The translations under genes and the position numbers were made by a program. Under the pieces are notes generated by a model. That model ran no database searches. It saw only the letters and a program-made list of their open reading frames with translations, and was not told the origin of the DNA. Source: Sphingobacteriaceae bacterium UBA2059 (GTDB lineage Bacteria > Bacteroidota > Bacteroidia > Sphingobacteriales > Sphingobacteriaceae). Taken from it: DNA of 6,168 bases. The stretch spans positions 1 to 6,168 of the forward strand of contig DDAL01000016.1 of the NCBI GenBank assembly GCA_002332615.1. Reading direction: 5' to 3'. Shown piece by piece: positions 1 through 5,544 of the stretch. Position 1 is the stretch's first letter. The number at the start of each line of letters is the position of its first letter.

Positions 1-327
1 TCGGAGCCTACAGTAAATAGTAAAGGAGAGATTGTAAAGTATGATATGACTGTTTATGAAAAAGGTATAGACGAATTGTCTACGTCTAAGCCAGGGACCC
101 GACCGGTTGTAATGAAAGAGGGCGAAAAGATCTATATGGATAGTTATTCAAAGGATGAACATATAGGAGCTACAGGAGTTCATGAAACCAGGCACATAAC
201 AGATAAGAACTCAAGACGTTCAGGTTCGCCGAACAAACCTGCCTCAGAGGTTGAGAAAGGGCCTAGGACCGATGAAGCTAAATATTATCGGGAATTGGAT
301 GAACAGAAAAAACAGCAGAAGCCATGA
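1..327 (+). CDS. C-terminal tip of a polymorphic (probably RHS) toxin, zincin-like metallopeptidase domain; 5' end outside the window
   Basis: The frame is open to the left edge, so this is the tail of a longer protein; the first internal ATG (46) is not taken as the true start. At 181-195 it encodes HETRH, an HExxH zinc-binding and catalytic motif, in the setting GVHETRHITD. About 25 residues later comes an acidic stretch ending DEAKYYREL, which resembles the ExxAYxxE helix that supplies the third ligand in several short zincin toxin domains. The protein ends soon after in a charged Lys/Gln tail. The last 4 bases overlap the start of the next gene, which has a signal peptide, as expected for a toxin/immunity pair. 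RHS or related polymorphic-toxin membership is inferred from this gene order and from the RHS tips downstream; no core motif lies inside the window. Predicted role: cleavage of target-cell proteins after delivery. HExxH is seen; substrate and compartment are unknown. Confidence 0.72.
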   Translation, partial: SEPTVNSKGEIVKYDMTVYEKGIDELSTSKPGTRPVVMKEGEKIYMDSYSKDEHIGATGVHETRHITDKNSRRSGSPNKPASEVEKGPRTDEAKYYRELDEQKKQQKP

Positions 328-761
328 AATTAGTAATGTTTATAATCTTATTAATGTTTAGTGTCTCTGGATACAGTCAGCAAGGTTATTATGTCGATAA
401 GGATCCAAGGATAAAAAAATACCAGCTGGATATGGTAAAGTTCCTGGTTAATAAGAAGGAATTCAGTGTAATCCAAGAGCCAGTAGATGTTAAAGGCTAT
501 TCGGGGAAAATGTTTGTTTATAAGACGATAGAGTTATTTCCATGGTCGGATAAGCCTAATAATCCGGGAATATTGTTAGTGAAGTTTGGTTCTTTAGGTG
601 ATCACGCCAGAGGTTACTGGGCTATTCTTGAGGTAGATAAAAGTATATTCTTCTTGGATCAAGAAAATGACGAAAATCTTAACGCCCATATAAAGAAGTA
701 CAGTATAGAAATTCAGCAGATAATTCGATATACATTGAAACTTTACCTGCCCTATGAATAA
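324..761 (+). CDS. Small exported protein, probable immunity partner of the upstream toxin
   Basis: This 145-residue protein is not one I recognise. Its ATG lies inside the toxin's stop codon (ATGA overlap), so translation is probably coupled. Residues 1-18 form a clear Sec signal peptide: MK, then a hydrophobic run (LVMFIILLMF), then SGYS before QQ. There is no lipobox cysteine, so the mature protein should be periplasmic. The mature part is mixed alpha/beta in character, with aromatic strands (GYWAILEVDKSIFFLDQ) and a C-terminal helix rich in Ile and Lys. There are no transmembrane segments after the signal. Its position directly behind a toxin tip with an HExxH motif suggests it neutralises that enzyme in the periplasm. 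That role is inferred from gene order and export; it could instead be an accessory secreted protein. Confidence 0.7.
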   Translation: MKLVMFIILLMFSVSGYSQQGYYVDKDPRIKKYQLDMVKFLVNKKEFSVIQEPVDVKGYSGKMFVYKTIELFPWSDKPNNPGILLVKFGSLGDHARGYWAILEVDKSIFFLDQENDENLNAHIKKYSIEIQQIIRYTLKLYLPYE

Positions 762-842
762 TTGTTAGGAGTGCAGGTGTTTCATTTGTTTTGAGTGGGT
801 TTCTATCTCCATATTGGTAGAATCTGGTGGGGCTTAAAAACA

Positions 843-874
843 AAACGCCCGGATATTCACTGATCCGGGCGTTT
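843..874. terminator. Rho-independent terminator, mainly for the minus-strand XRE gene
   Basis: The arms 843-854 (aaacgcccggat) and 863-874 pair perfectly over 12 bases around an 8-base loop. On the minus strand the stem is followed by TTTTGTTTTT, a good U-tract, and it begins 6 bases past the XRE stop codon. On the plus strand the tail is only attatt, so termination of the 324-761 gene is plausible but weaker. The 81 bases between 761 and the stem hold no gene I can support. Confidence 0.88.
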
Positions 875-880
875 ATTATT

Positions 881-1228
881 CTACCCAAAAGTAAGTCTTG
901 TCTTAGCCTCTCTGATCAGTGCGCCGAGCGTACGTAAAATATGTTGCCTGTCTTCAGGCTGTAGCGATTGCAGTTCGTTGATCTGTTTAACGATATCCTG
1001 GTCAAGTTCCTGATCAGAAAGCCCGGTAAGATAATCCAGGGAAACCCCTAAAGCCTCAGCCATACGTGCGGCCGTCTCAATAGACGGTTTTACCTCGCCA
1101 CGCTCATATCGCCCGATTACCGGGGCGTGTACTCCCAGCTTTTTTGCCAGCTCATCCTGGGATACTTTTCGCTTCTTACGCACCTGCAGAAGGCGTTCAC
1201 CAAATAAAATAAGTTCTGAATCAGCCAT
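881..1228 (-). CDS. XRE/Cro-CI family transcriptional regulator
   Basis: A 115-residue DNA-binding protein with an HTH_3 domain at about residues 10-65. It carries the family pattern ERLLQVRKKRKVSQDELAKKLGV, split here as a helix 1 region (LLQVRKKRKVSQ), then DELAKKLGVH, VIGRYERGEVKPS, and a closing ARMAEALGVSLDYLTG. The C-terminal 45 residues form a Gln/Leu/Glu-rich helical tail (QINELQSLQPEDRQHILRTL) typical of Bacteroidota members of this family, probably for dimerisation. The gene is divergent from 1352-2130 across a 123-base region with promoters in both directions, so it is the likely repressor of that operon and of itself. The ATG at 1226-1228 is the only sensible start, about 18 bases from a good -7 element. 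It appears intact, unlike most of its neighbours. The remnant at 5867-6168 belongs to a similar regulator type. Confidence 0.93.
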   Translation of the reverse strand: MADSELILFGERLLQVRKKRKVSQDELAKKLGVHAPVIGRYERGEVKPSIETAARMAEALGVSLDYLTGLSDQELDQDIVKQINELQSLQPEDRQHILRTLGALIREAKTRLTFG

Positions 1229-1245
1229 AAAATCAGCCTAAAGTC

Positions 1246-1277
1246 CAAATCTACGGAACAAAAAGTGTTCATTCAAA
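1246..1277 (-). promoter_or_regulatory. Promoter for the XRE regulator gene
   Basis: Read on the minus strand, TTTG (1274-1277) is followed by 20 bases and then TAGATTTG (1246-1253). This fits the Bacteroidota sigma-ABfr pattern of a -33 TTTG and a -7 TAnnTTTG about 19-20 bases apart. Transcription would start near 1240, giving a leader of roughly a dozen bases. The -33 element overlaps the TTCAAAT box at 1272-1278, which would allow autorepression. The motif match is seen; activity is inferred. Confidence 0.62.
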
Positions 1278-1353
1278 TCTTAAATTGTTTTTTTGTAAAA
1301 CAAATACTATACATTTGAACAAAATATGTTTCTAAAAAACTTTTTTTTCAAAT
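1272..1353. repeat. Three TTCAAAT boxes, candidate operators for the XRE repressor
   Basis: The heptamer TTCAAAT occurs at 1272-1278 and 1347-1353 on the plus strand and at 1313-1319 on the minus strand (as ATTTGAA). The three copies sit on the regulator's -33 element, on the operon's -7 element and on the operon's start codon. That placement is what a divergent repressor switch would need. The region is very AT-rich, so chance matches are possible; operator function is inferred from position. Confidence 0.42.
1285..1317 (+). promoter_or_regulatory. Promoter for the 1352-2130 operon
   Basis: TACATTTG at 1310-1317 matches the TAnnTTTG -7 element. A TTG at 1285-1287 lies 22 bases upstream, a slightly long spacing for the -33 element. 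Start of transcription near 1323 would give a leader of about 29 bases before the ATG at 1352. The -7 element is overlapped by the inverted TTCAAAT box at 1313-1319. Confidence 0.55.
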
Positions 1354-1597
1354 GTCACAACCAGAGATCACAGAAGCATTACAGCGGGAACTGGGGCGCC
1401 TGTTCCTGCAGTCACTGAAGTTGAGCAGTCCTCTTTACCAACTGGAACTGATCCGGGAGAAGCTTTCCGAACGCGGCTACCAGTCGTTCGATAAAGGTGA
1501 TATCCTGGACGAGATCGCCCAGGTGCAGCACCTGATGGGGCAAATGGCCCAGCAGATGCTAAAAATATACGATACCCTCAAACAACATCAGGAATGA
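1352..1597 (+). CDS. Small coiled-coil protein of a mobile element, function unknown
   Basis: An 81-residue, Gln- and Leu-rich, almost entirely helical protein with heptad-like spacing in LDEIAQVQHLMGQMAQQMLK and no signal, membrane segment or catalytic motif. I do not recognise a named family. It starts about 29 bases downstream of a predicted transcription start. Its stop overlaps the ATG of the following ATPase gene by 4 bases (ATGA), so the two are probably translationally coupled. It is GC-richer than the flanking toxin genes, like the gene behind it. The divergent XRE gene and broken recombinases nearby suggest a small structural or DNA-handling accessory protein of an integrative element. 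That is context inference only. Confidence 0.7.
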   Translation: MSQPEITEALQRELGRLFLQSLKLSSPLYQLELIREKLSERGYQSFDKGDILDEIAQVQHLMGQMAQQMLKIYDTLKQHQE

Positions 1598-2202
1598 TCG
1601 CCGGCCGCCTGATCACCACTAACCCCGAACTGCTGACTTATAGTGACAGCAGATTGCACATTACCGTTCTGGGCGGCATCCGCCTGAGCGGGCTGGACCG
1701 GTTAAAAGTCACCCTGAAGATCACGATAGCGGGTAAACCCACCGGCCCGGCCTTCCGCCATAACCTGGACCTGTACAACAGCATCCAGTTAGAGCAGCTC
1801 ACCGAAAAAGCCTCTGAAACGCTGGACATCAGCGCAGTGACCCTGATGGAAACCATCGATGGCCTGATCACCGCCCTGGAAGCGTACCGCGCCTGCCGCC
1901 TGGAAGGGATGAAGCCCAAAAGCCCGGAAAAGAAGGAACTCAGCGAGGCCGAACGCAAAGCGGCCATCACGTTCCTCAAATCCAAAGACCTGTTAAAGCG
2001 CACCCGAGAAATGTTATCGGCCAGTGGTATTGTGGACGAAGAAGAAAACAGCCTAATCGCCTTTCTGGTGTACAGCAGCCGTAAACGCACGGTCCCCCTT
2101 CACCTGATGTTCCTGGGATCCAGCGGTTAGGGCAAGACCTGGCTGCAGGAGAAAGTAAGTGAGCTGATGCCAAAGGAAGACAAGCTGGAGACCACCCTAA
2201 GC
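1594..2202 (+). pseudogene. Truncated P-loop ATPase of the Bacteroidota primase/helicase-like mobile-element family; TAG inside Walker A
   Basis: The open frame runs 1594-2130 (178 residues) and ends LMFLGSSG then TAG. Reading through the TAG gives GKTWLQEKVSEL, so the Walker A motif GSSGxGKT is split exactly at its fifth residue. In intact relatives, as I remember them, this position is Ser or Thr; TCG to TAG is a single base change. The upstream part matches my memory of this family: a strand-rich segment (LHITVLGGIRLSGLDRLKVTLKI), RHNLDLYNS, then a helical LSEAERKAAITFLKS region before the P-loop. Family-like sequence continues to MPKEDKLETTLS (2202) and then stops, so Walker B and the rest are gone. 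No CHC2 zinc finger or toprim part is present upstream. The following 81 bases (2203-2283) hold nothing I can identify. The 178-residue product may still be made but cannot bind ATP through this site. Confidence 0.78.
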
Positions 2203-2283
2203 TGGTGCACGCGTGTCGCGTGTATCCATGATAAAATCAAAACGCCTGGTTATACCTGCTGCATTCCTGAGCTTTTGTATCCG

Positions 2284-2577
2284 TTAAAAGGCTGTCCTTA
2301 ACCGTTTGCCGTTCACATTCAGCAATAAGGCCGTTTCTTTTTTACCGCCAAGCAGGTAAGACCTGGAGAAGTTCAGGTAGTATTCCAGGTCTTTTTTATT
2401 GCTCCCGGTCAAAGGAACATACCTTGCCTTATATCCTTTGCCTTTTCTGACCAGCACCAGTTCCTTTTCCAGCAGGATATCATCAGTATTTAAGCTTAAG
2501 CCCTCGCTTTTCCTCAAACCACAACCATAATACAGTGTCAATAACGCCCTGTCATCAGGGGTAAACTTCAAAGCAGA
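2284..2577 (-). pseudogene. Tyrosine recombinase fragment, first half of the catalytic domain
   Basis: The minus frame encodes about 98 residues from a phage-integrase/XerC-type catalytic domain. It reads FTPDDRALLTLYYGCGLRKSEGL, quoted here as FTPDDRALL plus YYGCGLRKSEG, where the Arg of GLRKSE is catalytic Arg I. GKGYKARYVPL follows, the beta-hairpin that carries the active-site lysine. The frame ends LNVNGKRLRTAF then TAA at 2284-2286, so box II, the GH motif and the nucleophile Tyr are all missing. It also begins without a start: an in-frame TGA lies at 2578-2580 and the SAM-like core-binding domain is absent. Both ends are therefore broken and the fragment cannot be active. It abuts a recombinase fragment of the opposite strand at about 2578. 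Confidence 0.86.
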
Positions 2578-2853
2578 TCAGAGCGTTTGTTTACCGGCAG
2601 GAATGACATTGAAAAATTAAAGAACAGCCTGCTGCACTTAAACCATGCCCTTAGAAAGCTCAACCCGAAGGTAAAGAACGCTGTGCAGATCCGCCAGAGC
2701 GTGGTCACTGAATGGCTTAAAGAAAAGGACTTAAGTACAGTCCAGTACATGGCCGGCCACCGGTATGTAAGTTCTACAGAGCGTTACCAGACCACCAACC
2801 TGGAAGATCTAAAAGAAGCTTTAAACAAACACCATCCATTGAATAAGCAATAA
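2578..2853 (+). pseudogene. Tyrosine recombinase fragment, C-terminal catalytic part
   Basis: The plus frame carries SERLFTGRND, then a helical stretch, then the C-terminal active-site half of a tyrosine recombinase. Visible are QIRQSVVTEWLK (box II, Arg present, His replaced by Gln), VQYMAGHRYVSSTERYQ (GH motif and nucleophile Tyr), and a short tail LEDLKEALNKHHPL. This layout matches the Bacteroidota class in which YMAGHRYVSSTERYQ is characteristic. It differs in style from the class of the minus-strand fragment, so I favour two former recombinases rather than one gene cut by inversion. The TTG at 2587 is a possible start, but there is no N-terminal domain and no Arg I. The natural end and the intact gene following it suggest that this side keeps its original orientation. 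Confidence 0.84.
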
Positions 2854-2857
2854 TAAA

Positions 2858-2865
2858 TATATTTG
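2858..2865 (+). promoter_or_regulatory. Candidate -7 element for the ORF6N gene
   Basis: TATATTTG matches TAnnTTTG, with a TTG at 2839-2841 sixteen bases upstream, a little closer than usual. It lies only 3 bases before the ATG at 2869, so any transcript would be nearly leaderless. Weak on spacing; given as a candidate only. Confidence 0.3.
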
Positions 2866-2868
2866 TGC

Positions 2869-3417
2869 ATGAGCAAGACCATTATCGTATCCGAAGAAAT
2901 CATCATCAATAAAATATACCTGGTTAGGGGTCATAAAGTGATGTTGGACAGAGACCTTGCAGAAATGTACGGCGTGGAAACCCGTGTGCTGAACCAGGCT
3001 ATAAAACGGAATGAAAAGCGCTTTCCTGCCGACTTTATGTTCCAGATGACCAGTGAGGAACTATCGGATTGGAAATCACAGAATGTGATATCCAATAAAG
3101 AGAAGATGGGCTTAAGAAAGCCACCAAATGTCTTTACCGAACAGGGCGTGGCGATGTTGTCAAGCGTGCTCAACAGCGAAACAGCCATAGAGGTAAATAT
3201 ACAGATCATCAGAACCTTTACCCGCATCAGGCAGATGTTGAGCGAACATACTGAACTTCGCTTGGAAGTAGAGAAAATCAAAAAGAAACTGGATAACCAG
3301 GGCAAGAACATGGAAGTGGTATTCCAATACCTGGATGAACTACTGGATAAAAAAGACCAGCCTAAACCGGAACGCAAAAGCATCGGTTATAAAATCAATC
3401 CCGGTAAAACTAAATAA
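2869..3417 (+). CDS. ORF6N-domain protein (phage/mobile-element DNA-binding type)
   Basis: The first 100 or so residues are a full ORF6N domain. They include IYLVRGHKVMLDRDLAEMYGV, quoted here as VRGHKVMLDRDLAEMYGV, followed by VLNQAIKRNEKRFPADFMFQ and PPNVFTEQGVAMLSSVLNS, the conserved blocks of this family. It is related to the KilA-N/BRO-type domains found in phages and integrative elements. A helical, Lys/Glu-rich coiled coil follows (about residues 120-165; EKIKKKLDNQGKNM) and then a basic tail. At 182 residues it is the usual length and looks intact. I start it at the ATG of 2869; a TTG two codons earlier is in frame but overlaps the candidate -7 element. Such proteins are presumed to bind DNA, and their biological role is not established. 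It follows the recombinase remnant by 15 bases and is probably cargo of the same former element. Confidence 0.92.
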   Translation: MSKTIIVSEEIIINKIYLVRGHKVMLDRDLAEMYGVETRVLNQAIKRNEKRFPADFMFQMTSEELSDWKSQNVISNKEKMGLRKPPNVFTEQGVAMLSSVLNSETAIEVNIQIIRTFTRIRQMLSEHTELRLEVEKIKKKLDNQGKNMEVVFQYLDELLDKKDQPKPERKSIGYKINPGKTK

Positions 3418-3427
3418 CGGGTGCCGT

Positions 3428-3883
3428 CCATTGAATCAATGGAGCAAGCGGAAGTTAGGCAGAGCCTTACTTTTCGCCCTTTAAGCTATCGCTAAGGGCT
3501 ATGGGAGAATCCTCCGGGAATTCTCTGGTGCCTTTGCGCTATCCGCAAGGCCGAAAAAGGAATCCCGCAGGGAATTCCCTAAGCAAAAGCCTGCGGCAGC
3601 ATGGTGCTTCGCAGTTTATAGTTGGGGAATCTTCCATTCCCCAAACCCCTTTGGAACCTCTTATTGATAGAAAGAGCCGCTCTTTTTCTCCCCACAAACC
3701 AAAGCACTTTCCATCAGTAAGAGGTCGCCACCCGATCCCCGAAACAAACACAATGGTGTTTAGCAAAGATGTATTAATGTCTACATTAATAGAAAATCCT
3801 GCTTCCGAAGTCGGCAGGGTGCTGAACAAACTGGCAGGCTGTTAAACTAGTTTTTGTGTAGCAAAAACATAAACTTGCTCCAT
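3428..3883. other. Hairpin-dense non-coding island
   Basis: About 450 bases in which short inverted repeats follow one another almost without pause. The ones I can trace are 3428-3442 (ccattga/tcaatgg), 3476-3499, 3505-3525 (gagaat/attctc), 3531-3550, 3559-3578, 3591-3614 (ctgcg/cgcag with a nested agca/tgct), 3622-3644 (ttggggaat/attccccaa), 3671-3685 (aaagag/ctcttt), 3746-3761, 3772-3791 (tattaatg/cattaata), 3798-3818 and 3850-3868 (gtttttg/caaaaac). Open frames exist on both strands (plus 3501-3845, minus 3539-3829). They mirror each other, lack family motifs and have unnatural composition, so I do not call them genes. It could be a structured RNA, a decayed miniature element or a recombination substrate. 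Structure is seen; function is unknown. Confidence 0.6.
3439..3883. repeat. 10-base inverted repeat bounding the hairpin island
   Basis: atggagcaag at 3439-3448 is exactly repeated in inverted orientation as cttgctccat at 3874-3883, 445 bases end to end. The match does not extend inward. The left copy overlaps the 3428-3442 palindrome. Such a pair could be the ends of a small element. A 10-base match inside a few hundred bases is only mildly unlikely by chance (about 0.1 expected), so this is tentative. Confidence 0.35.
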
Positions 3884-4228
3884 CAAGGCTCCCTGCAATG
3901 CACTGGCGAGAATAGAGGTTTGGGGTGATCATTTGTTAAGCCCCCAAAAGCGCAAGAAGGGAGAGCTGTCAAAGGAACGTGGAATAAATGGCCATTGGGG
4001 GCAGGATAAGAGCGTTTATGCCGCGAAAGTCCCTTTACTGCTTTTCCTTCTGAGGCTATTTTTGCTGTAACAGATGATCTTCCTACCAGTAGCAGAAACT
4101 CTCCGAAGAACGAAATTACCCCTCTTGTAAAACCAAACAAAAAACTAACTTTACGCATAAGGGAACGTTCTTTATAAAGCTGAAAAGTAGCTGCCAGCGA
4201 ATCCGGCGAACTGTAAAAAAGTCGTGTT
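3884..4228. other. Spacer without a supported gene, upstream of the orphan RHS tip
   Basis: About 345 bases between the hairpin island and the RHS core fragment. A long minus-strand frame (3883-4158, 91 codons) is open, but its product is rich in Arg, Ser, Phe, His, Pro and Cys with no recognisable domain, which looks like a frame across non-coding DNA. Inverted repeats include tttgggg/ccccaaa at 3919-3948 and the palindrome ctttataaag at 4170-4179. No tRNA, rRNA or clear promoter is visible. Its right edge is a breakpoint: RHS core coding begins near 4229, and there is an in-frame TAA at 4214-4216. Confidence 0.45.
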
Positions 4229-4999
4229 AGGGCATATGATTATGGAGCAAGGTTCTACGACCCGGTGATTGGGAGGTGGAACGTAGTAGATCCTTTTGTG
4301 GAAAAACATTATGACATAACTCCATACAATTATGTAATGAATAATCCGATGGGCTATATAGATCCATTTGGGTTAGATACATTGAATGCTAACAAATTCA
4401 AATCGCAAAATTGGCATAATTTTAATACCAGTAAGGATGTGTTGGCATTGAGAGAGGTTACTGTGACAGCAACAAGAACTGGTGAATGGGGTATTTGGAA
4501 TAATTCGAAATTAGCTTTGGATATTGGAGGAGGACTTTATGGTGCTATGGAAGGCCTCACGTCTAGCCAAGGTCAATGGGTCGGCACAAATGGAAAATAC
4601 TATAGCAACTCTTGGGGAGGAAATCAATACACGGGTAGTCGTTCTGGTGCATTTAAAGTAGCAAGTCAATATAAATTTGCGGGTAAAGCTGCCTTAGGTG
4701 TTTCAGCAGCTATTGGGATAGTTGAAACAATTAATGGTTACCAAATGGATGGAGGGCAGTTTGGATATAATGCAAAAAGTGCGGCATCACAAACAGTCGG
4801 TAGTCTAGCTGGTGGATGGGCAGGAGCTGAAGCGGGAGCTGTCGTTGGAGGAGCAATAGGCGTGTGGTTCGGAGGAGTTGGCGCTGTACCAGGAGCGATA
4901 ATTGGAGGGGTGGTAGGAGGCTTTGTTGGCGGTTACTATGGCGGTCAAACAGGAGGTAACATCGGGAAAGGTGTTGTTAACTATTATCATAAAAGATAG
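4229..4999 (+). CDS. Orphan RHS C-terminal tip: core fragment plus glycine-zipper toxin domain
   Basis: The frame opens in the middle of an RHS core: YDYGARFYDPVIGRW from 4235, then NVVDPFVEKHY, PYNYVMNNPMGYIDPFGLD. The DPFG motif at 4361-4372 marks the usual junction before the variable toxin. About 208 residues follow. They contain LREVTVTATR, a segment often seen just after this junction in Bacteroidota RHS proteins, then GTNGKYYSNSWGG, and end in a long Gly/Ala repeat region (about 4805-4975) with stacked GxxxG steps such as GGVVGGFVGGYYGGQTGG. Glycine zippers of this kind pack or insert in membranes, so a pore-forming or membrane-disturbing toxin is plausible. An in-frame TAA at 4214-4216 cuts it off from any RHS body; GTG 4265 could start it, but I see no good promoter. 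It is best read as a displaced, probably silent tip. The stop TAG touches the ATG of the next gene. Confidence 0.82.
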   Translation, partial: RAYDYGARFYDPVIGRWNVVDPFVEKHYDITPYNYVMNNPMGYIDPFGLDTLNANKFKSQNWHNFNTSKDVLALREVTVTATRTGEWGIWNNSKLALDIGGGLYGAMEGLTSSQGQWVGTNGKYYSNSWGGNQYTGSRSGAFKVASQYKFAGKAALGVSAAIGIVETINGYQMDGGQFGYNAKSAASQTVGSLAGGWAGAEAGAVVGGAIGVWFGGVGAVPGAIIGGVVGGFVGGYYGGQTGGNIGKGVVNYYHKR

Positions 5000-5488
5000 A
5001 TGAAAGCAATGGAAATCTATTTAAATATTATTCATTTTTGTTTTTATAAGGCACATTATAAAATGCACTTACTGACTAATAAAATAAATCCGTTTCGGCT
5101 CATTCATAAGTTGCCGTTTCAGAAAAAAAGATATGAAAAATTGGGTATAGATATTAATAAAGAGATAGATAGGTCCTTTGGAGATAAAAAATTGGGGTTA
5201 AGTACAATGGTAGCCGGAGGAATGCTTTGGGGAGTTTTAAACATTTTCTTTTTCACTCTTCTGCTCTTATTTAACTTAATAGTTTACGGAAAAATGCTGC
5301 ATGTTATTGTTGTCAGTGCACTATCAGGTATTGTTTGCTATTTTTTCGTATTTAGAAATGATAAGTATATAGAATACTTTGATAAATATGAAAAGTGGTC
5401 GAAGGCGGAAGAGTGGAAATATAGTTGGCTTACTTTCGCTTCTATTGTTGCTTTTTTTCTTCTCTTTTATATAGGCCTTAAAACTTAA
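5000..5488 (+). CDS. Three-helix membrane protein, probable immunity partner of the orphan RHS tip
   Basis: A 162-residue protein I do not recognise by family. The first 65 residues are basic and amphipathic (KAHYKMHLLTNKINPF, LPFQKKRYEKLGI). Three membrane segments follow at about 72-96 (GGMLWGVLNIFFFTLLLLFN), 99-118 (HVIVVSALSGIVCYFFVF) and 142-160 (WLTFASIVAFFLLFYIGL), with a charged loop between the second and third. Its ATG follows the toxin stop with no gap, and a strong terminator stands 11 bases after its own stop, so the toxin and this gene form one closed module. Immunity proteins against membrane-acting toxins are commonly multi-pass inner-membrane proteins, which agrees with the glycine-zipper toxin. 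It is strongly AT-rich, as is common for acquired immunity genes. The function is inferred from position and topology. ATG 5009 is a possible alternative start. Confidence 0.75.
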   Translation: MKAMEIYLNIIHFCFYKAHYKMHLLTNKINPFRLIHKLPFQKKRYEKLGIDINKEIDRSFGDKKLGLSTMVAGGMLWGVLNIFFFTLLLLFNLIVYGKMLHVIVVSALSGIVCYFFVFRNDKYIEYFDKYEKWSKAEEWKYSWLTFASIVAFFLLFYIGLKT

Positions 5489-5498
5489 AGTAACAACA

Positions 5499-5528
5499 AA
5501 AGCCCAATGTAACACTCCATTGGGCTTT
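5499..5528. terminator. Bidirectional rho-independent terminator
   Basis: Arms 5499-5509 (aaagcccaatg) and 5518-5528 (cattgggcttt) pair over 11 bases with an 8-base loop. It ends the toxin/immunity module on the plus strand and would also serve the convergent SymE-like remnant on the minus strand, where the stem is followed by tttgttgtta. Confidence 0.88.
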
Positions 5529-5544
5529 GTCGTTTAATGAATAT

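Noticed and set aside
679..888. 69-codon minus-strand frame overlapping the end of the immunity gene, the terminator stem and the XRE stop
   Set aside because: It runs through a perfect terminator hairpin and antisense to a supported gene. A possible recurrent motif in its middle (780-835) could not be judged without a search.
1638..2090. 150-codon minus-strand frame opposite the ATPase gene
   Set aside because: Antisense shadow of a recognisable family in GC-richer DNA.
2284..2853. Functional integrase
   Set aside because: Neither fragment has a full catalytic set, and neither has an N-terminal DNA-binding domain.
2931..3383. 150-codon minus-strand frame opposite the ORF6N gene
   Set aside because: Antisense shadow; the plus strand encodes a clear conserved domain.
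3501..3845. 114-codon plus-strand frame and 96-codon minus-strand frame (3539-3829) over the hairpin island
   Set aside because: They mirror each other, have no family motifs, and lie over dense inverted repeats. The protein composition is unnatural, so I treat the DNA as non-coding.
3428..3883. CRISPR array or integron attC array
   Set aside because: Hairpins differ in sequence and spacing, there are no regular direct repeats with spacers, no cas genes and no integron integrase; the nearby recombinases are broken and of another type.
3883..4158. 91-codon minus-strand frame
   Set aside because: No domain, signal or plausible start context; composition is like a frame across an RNA or repeat. 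Kept only as an observation about the spacer.
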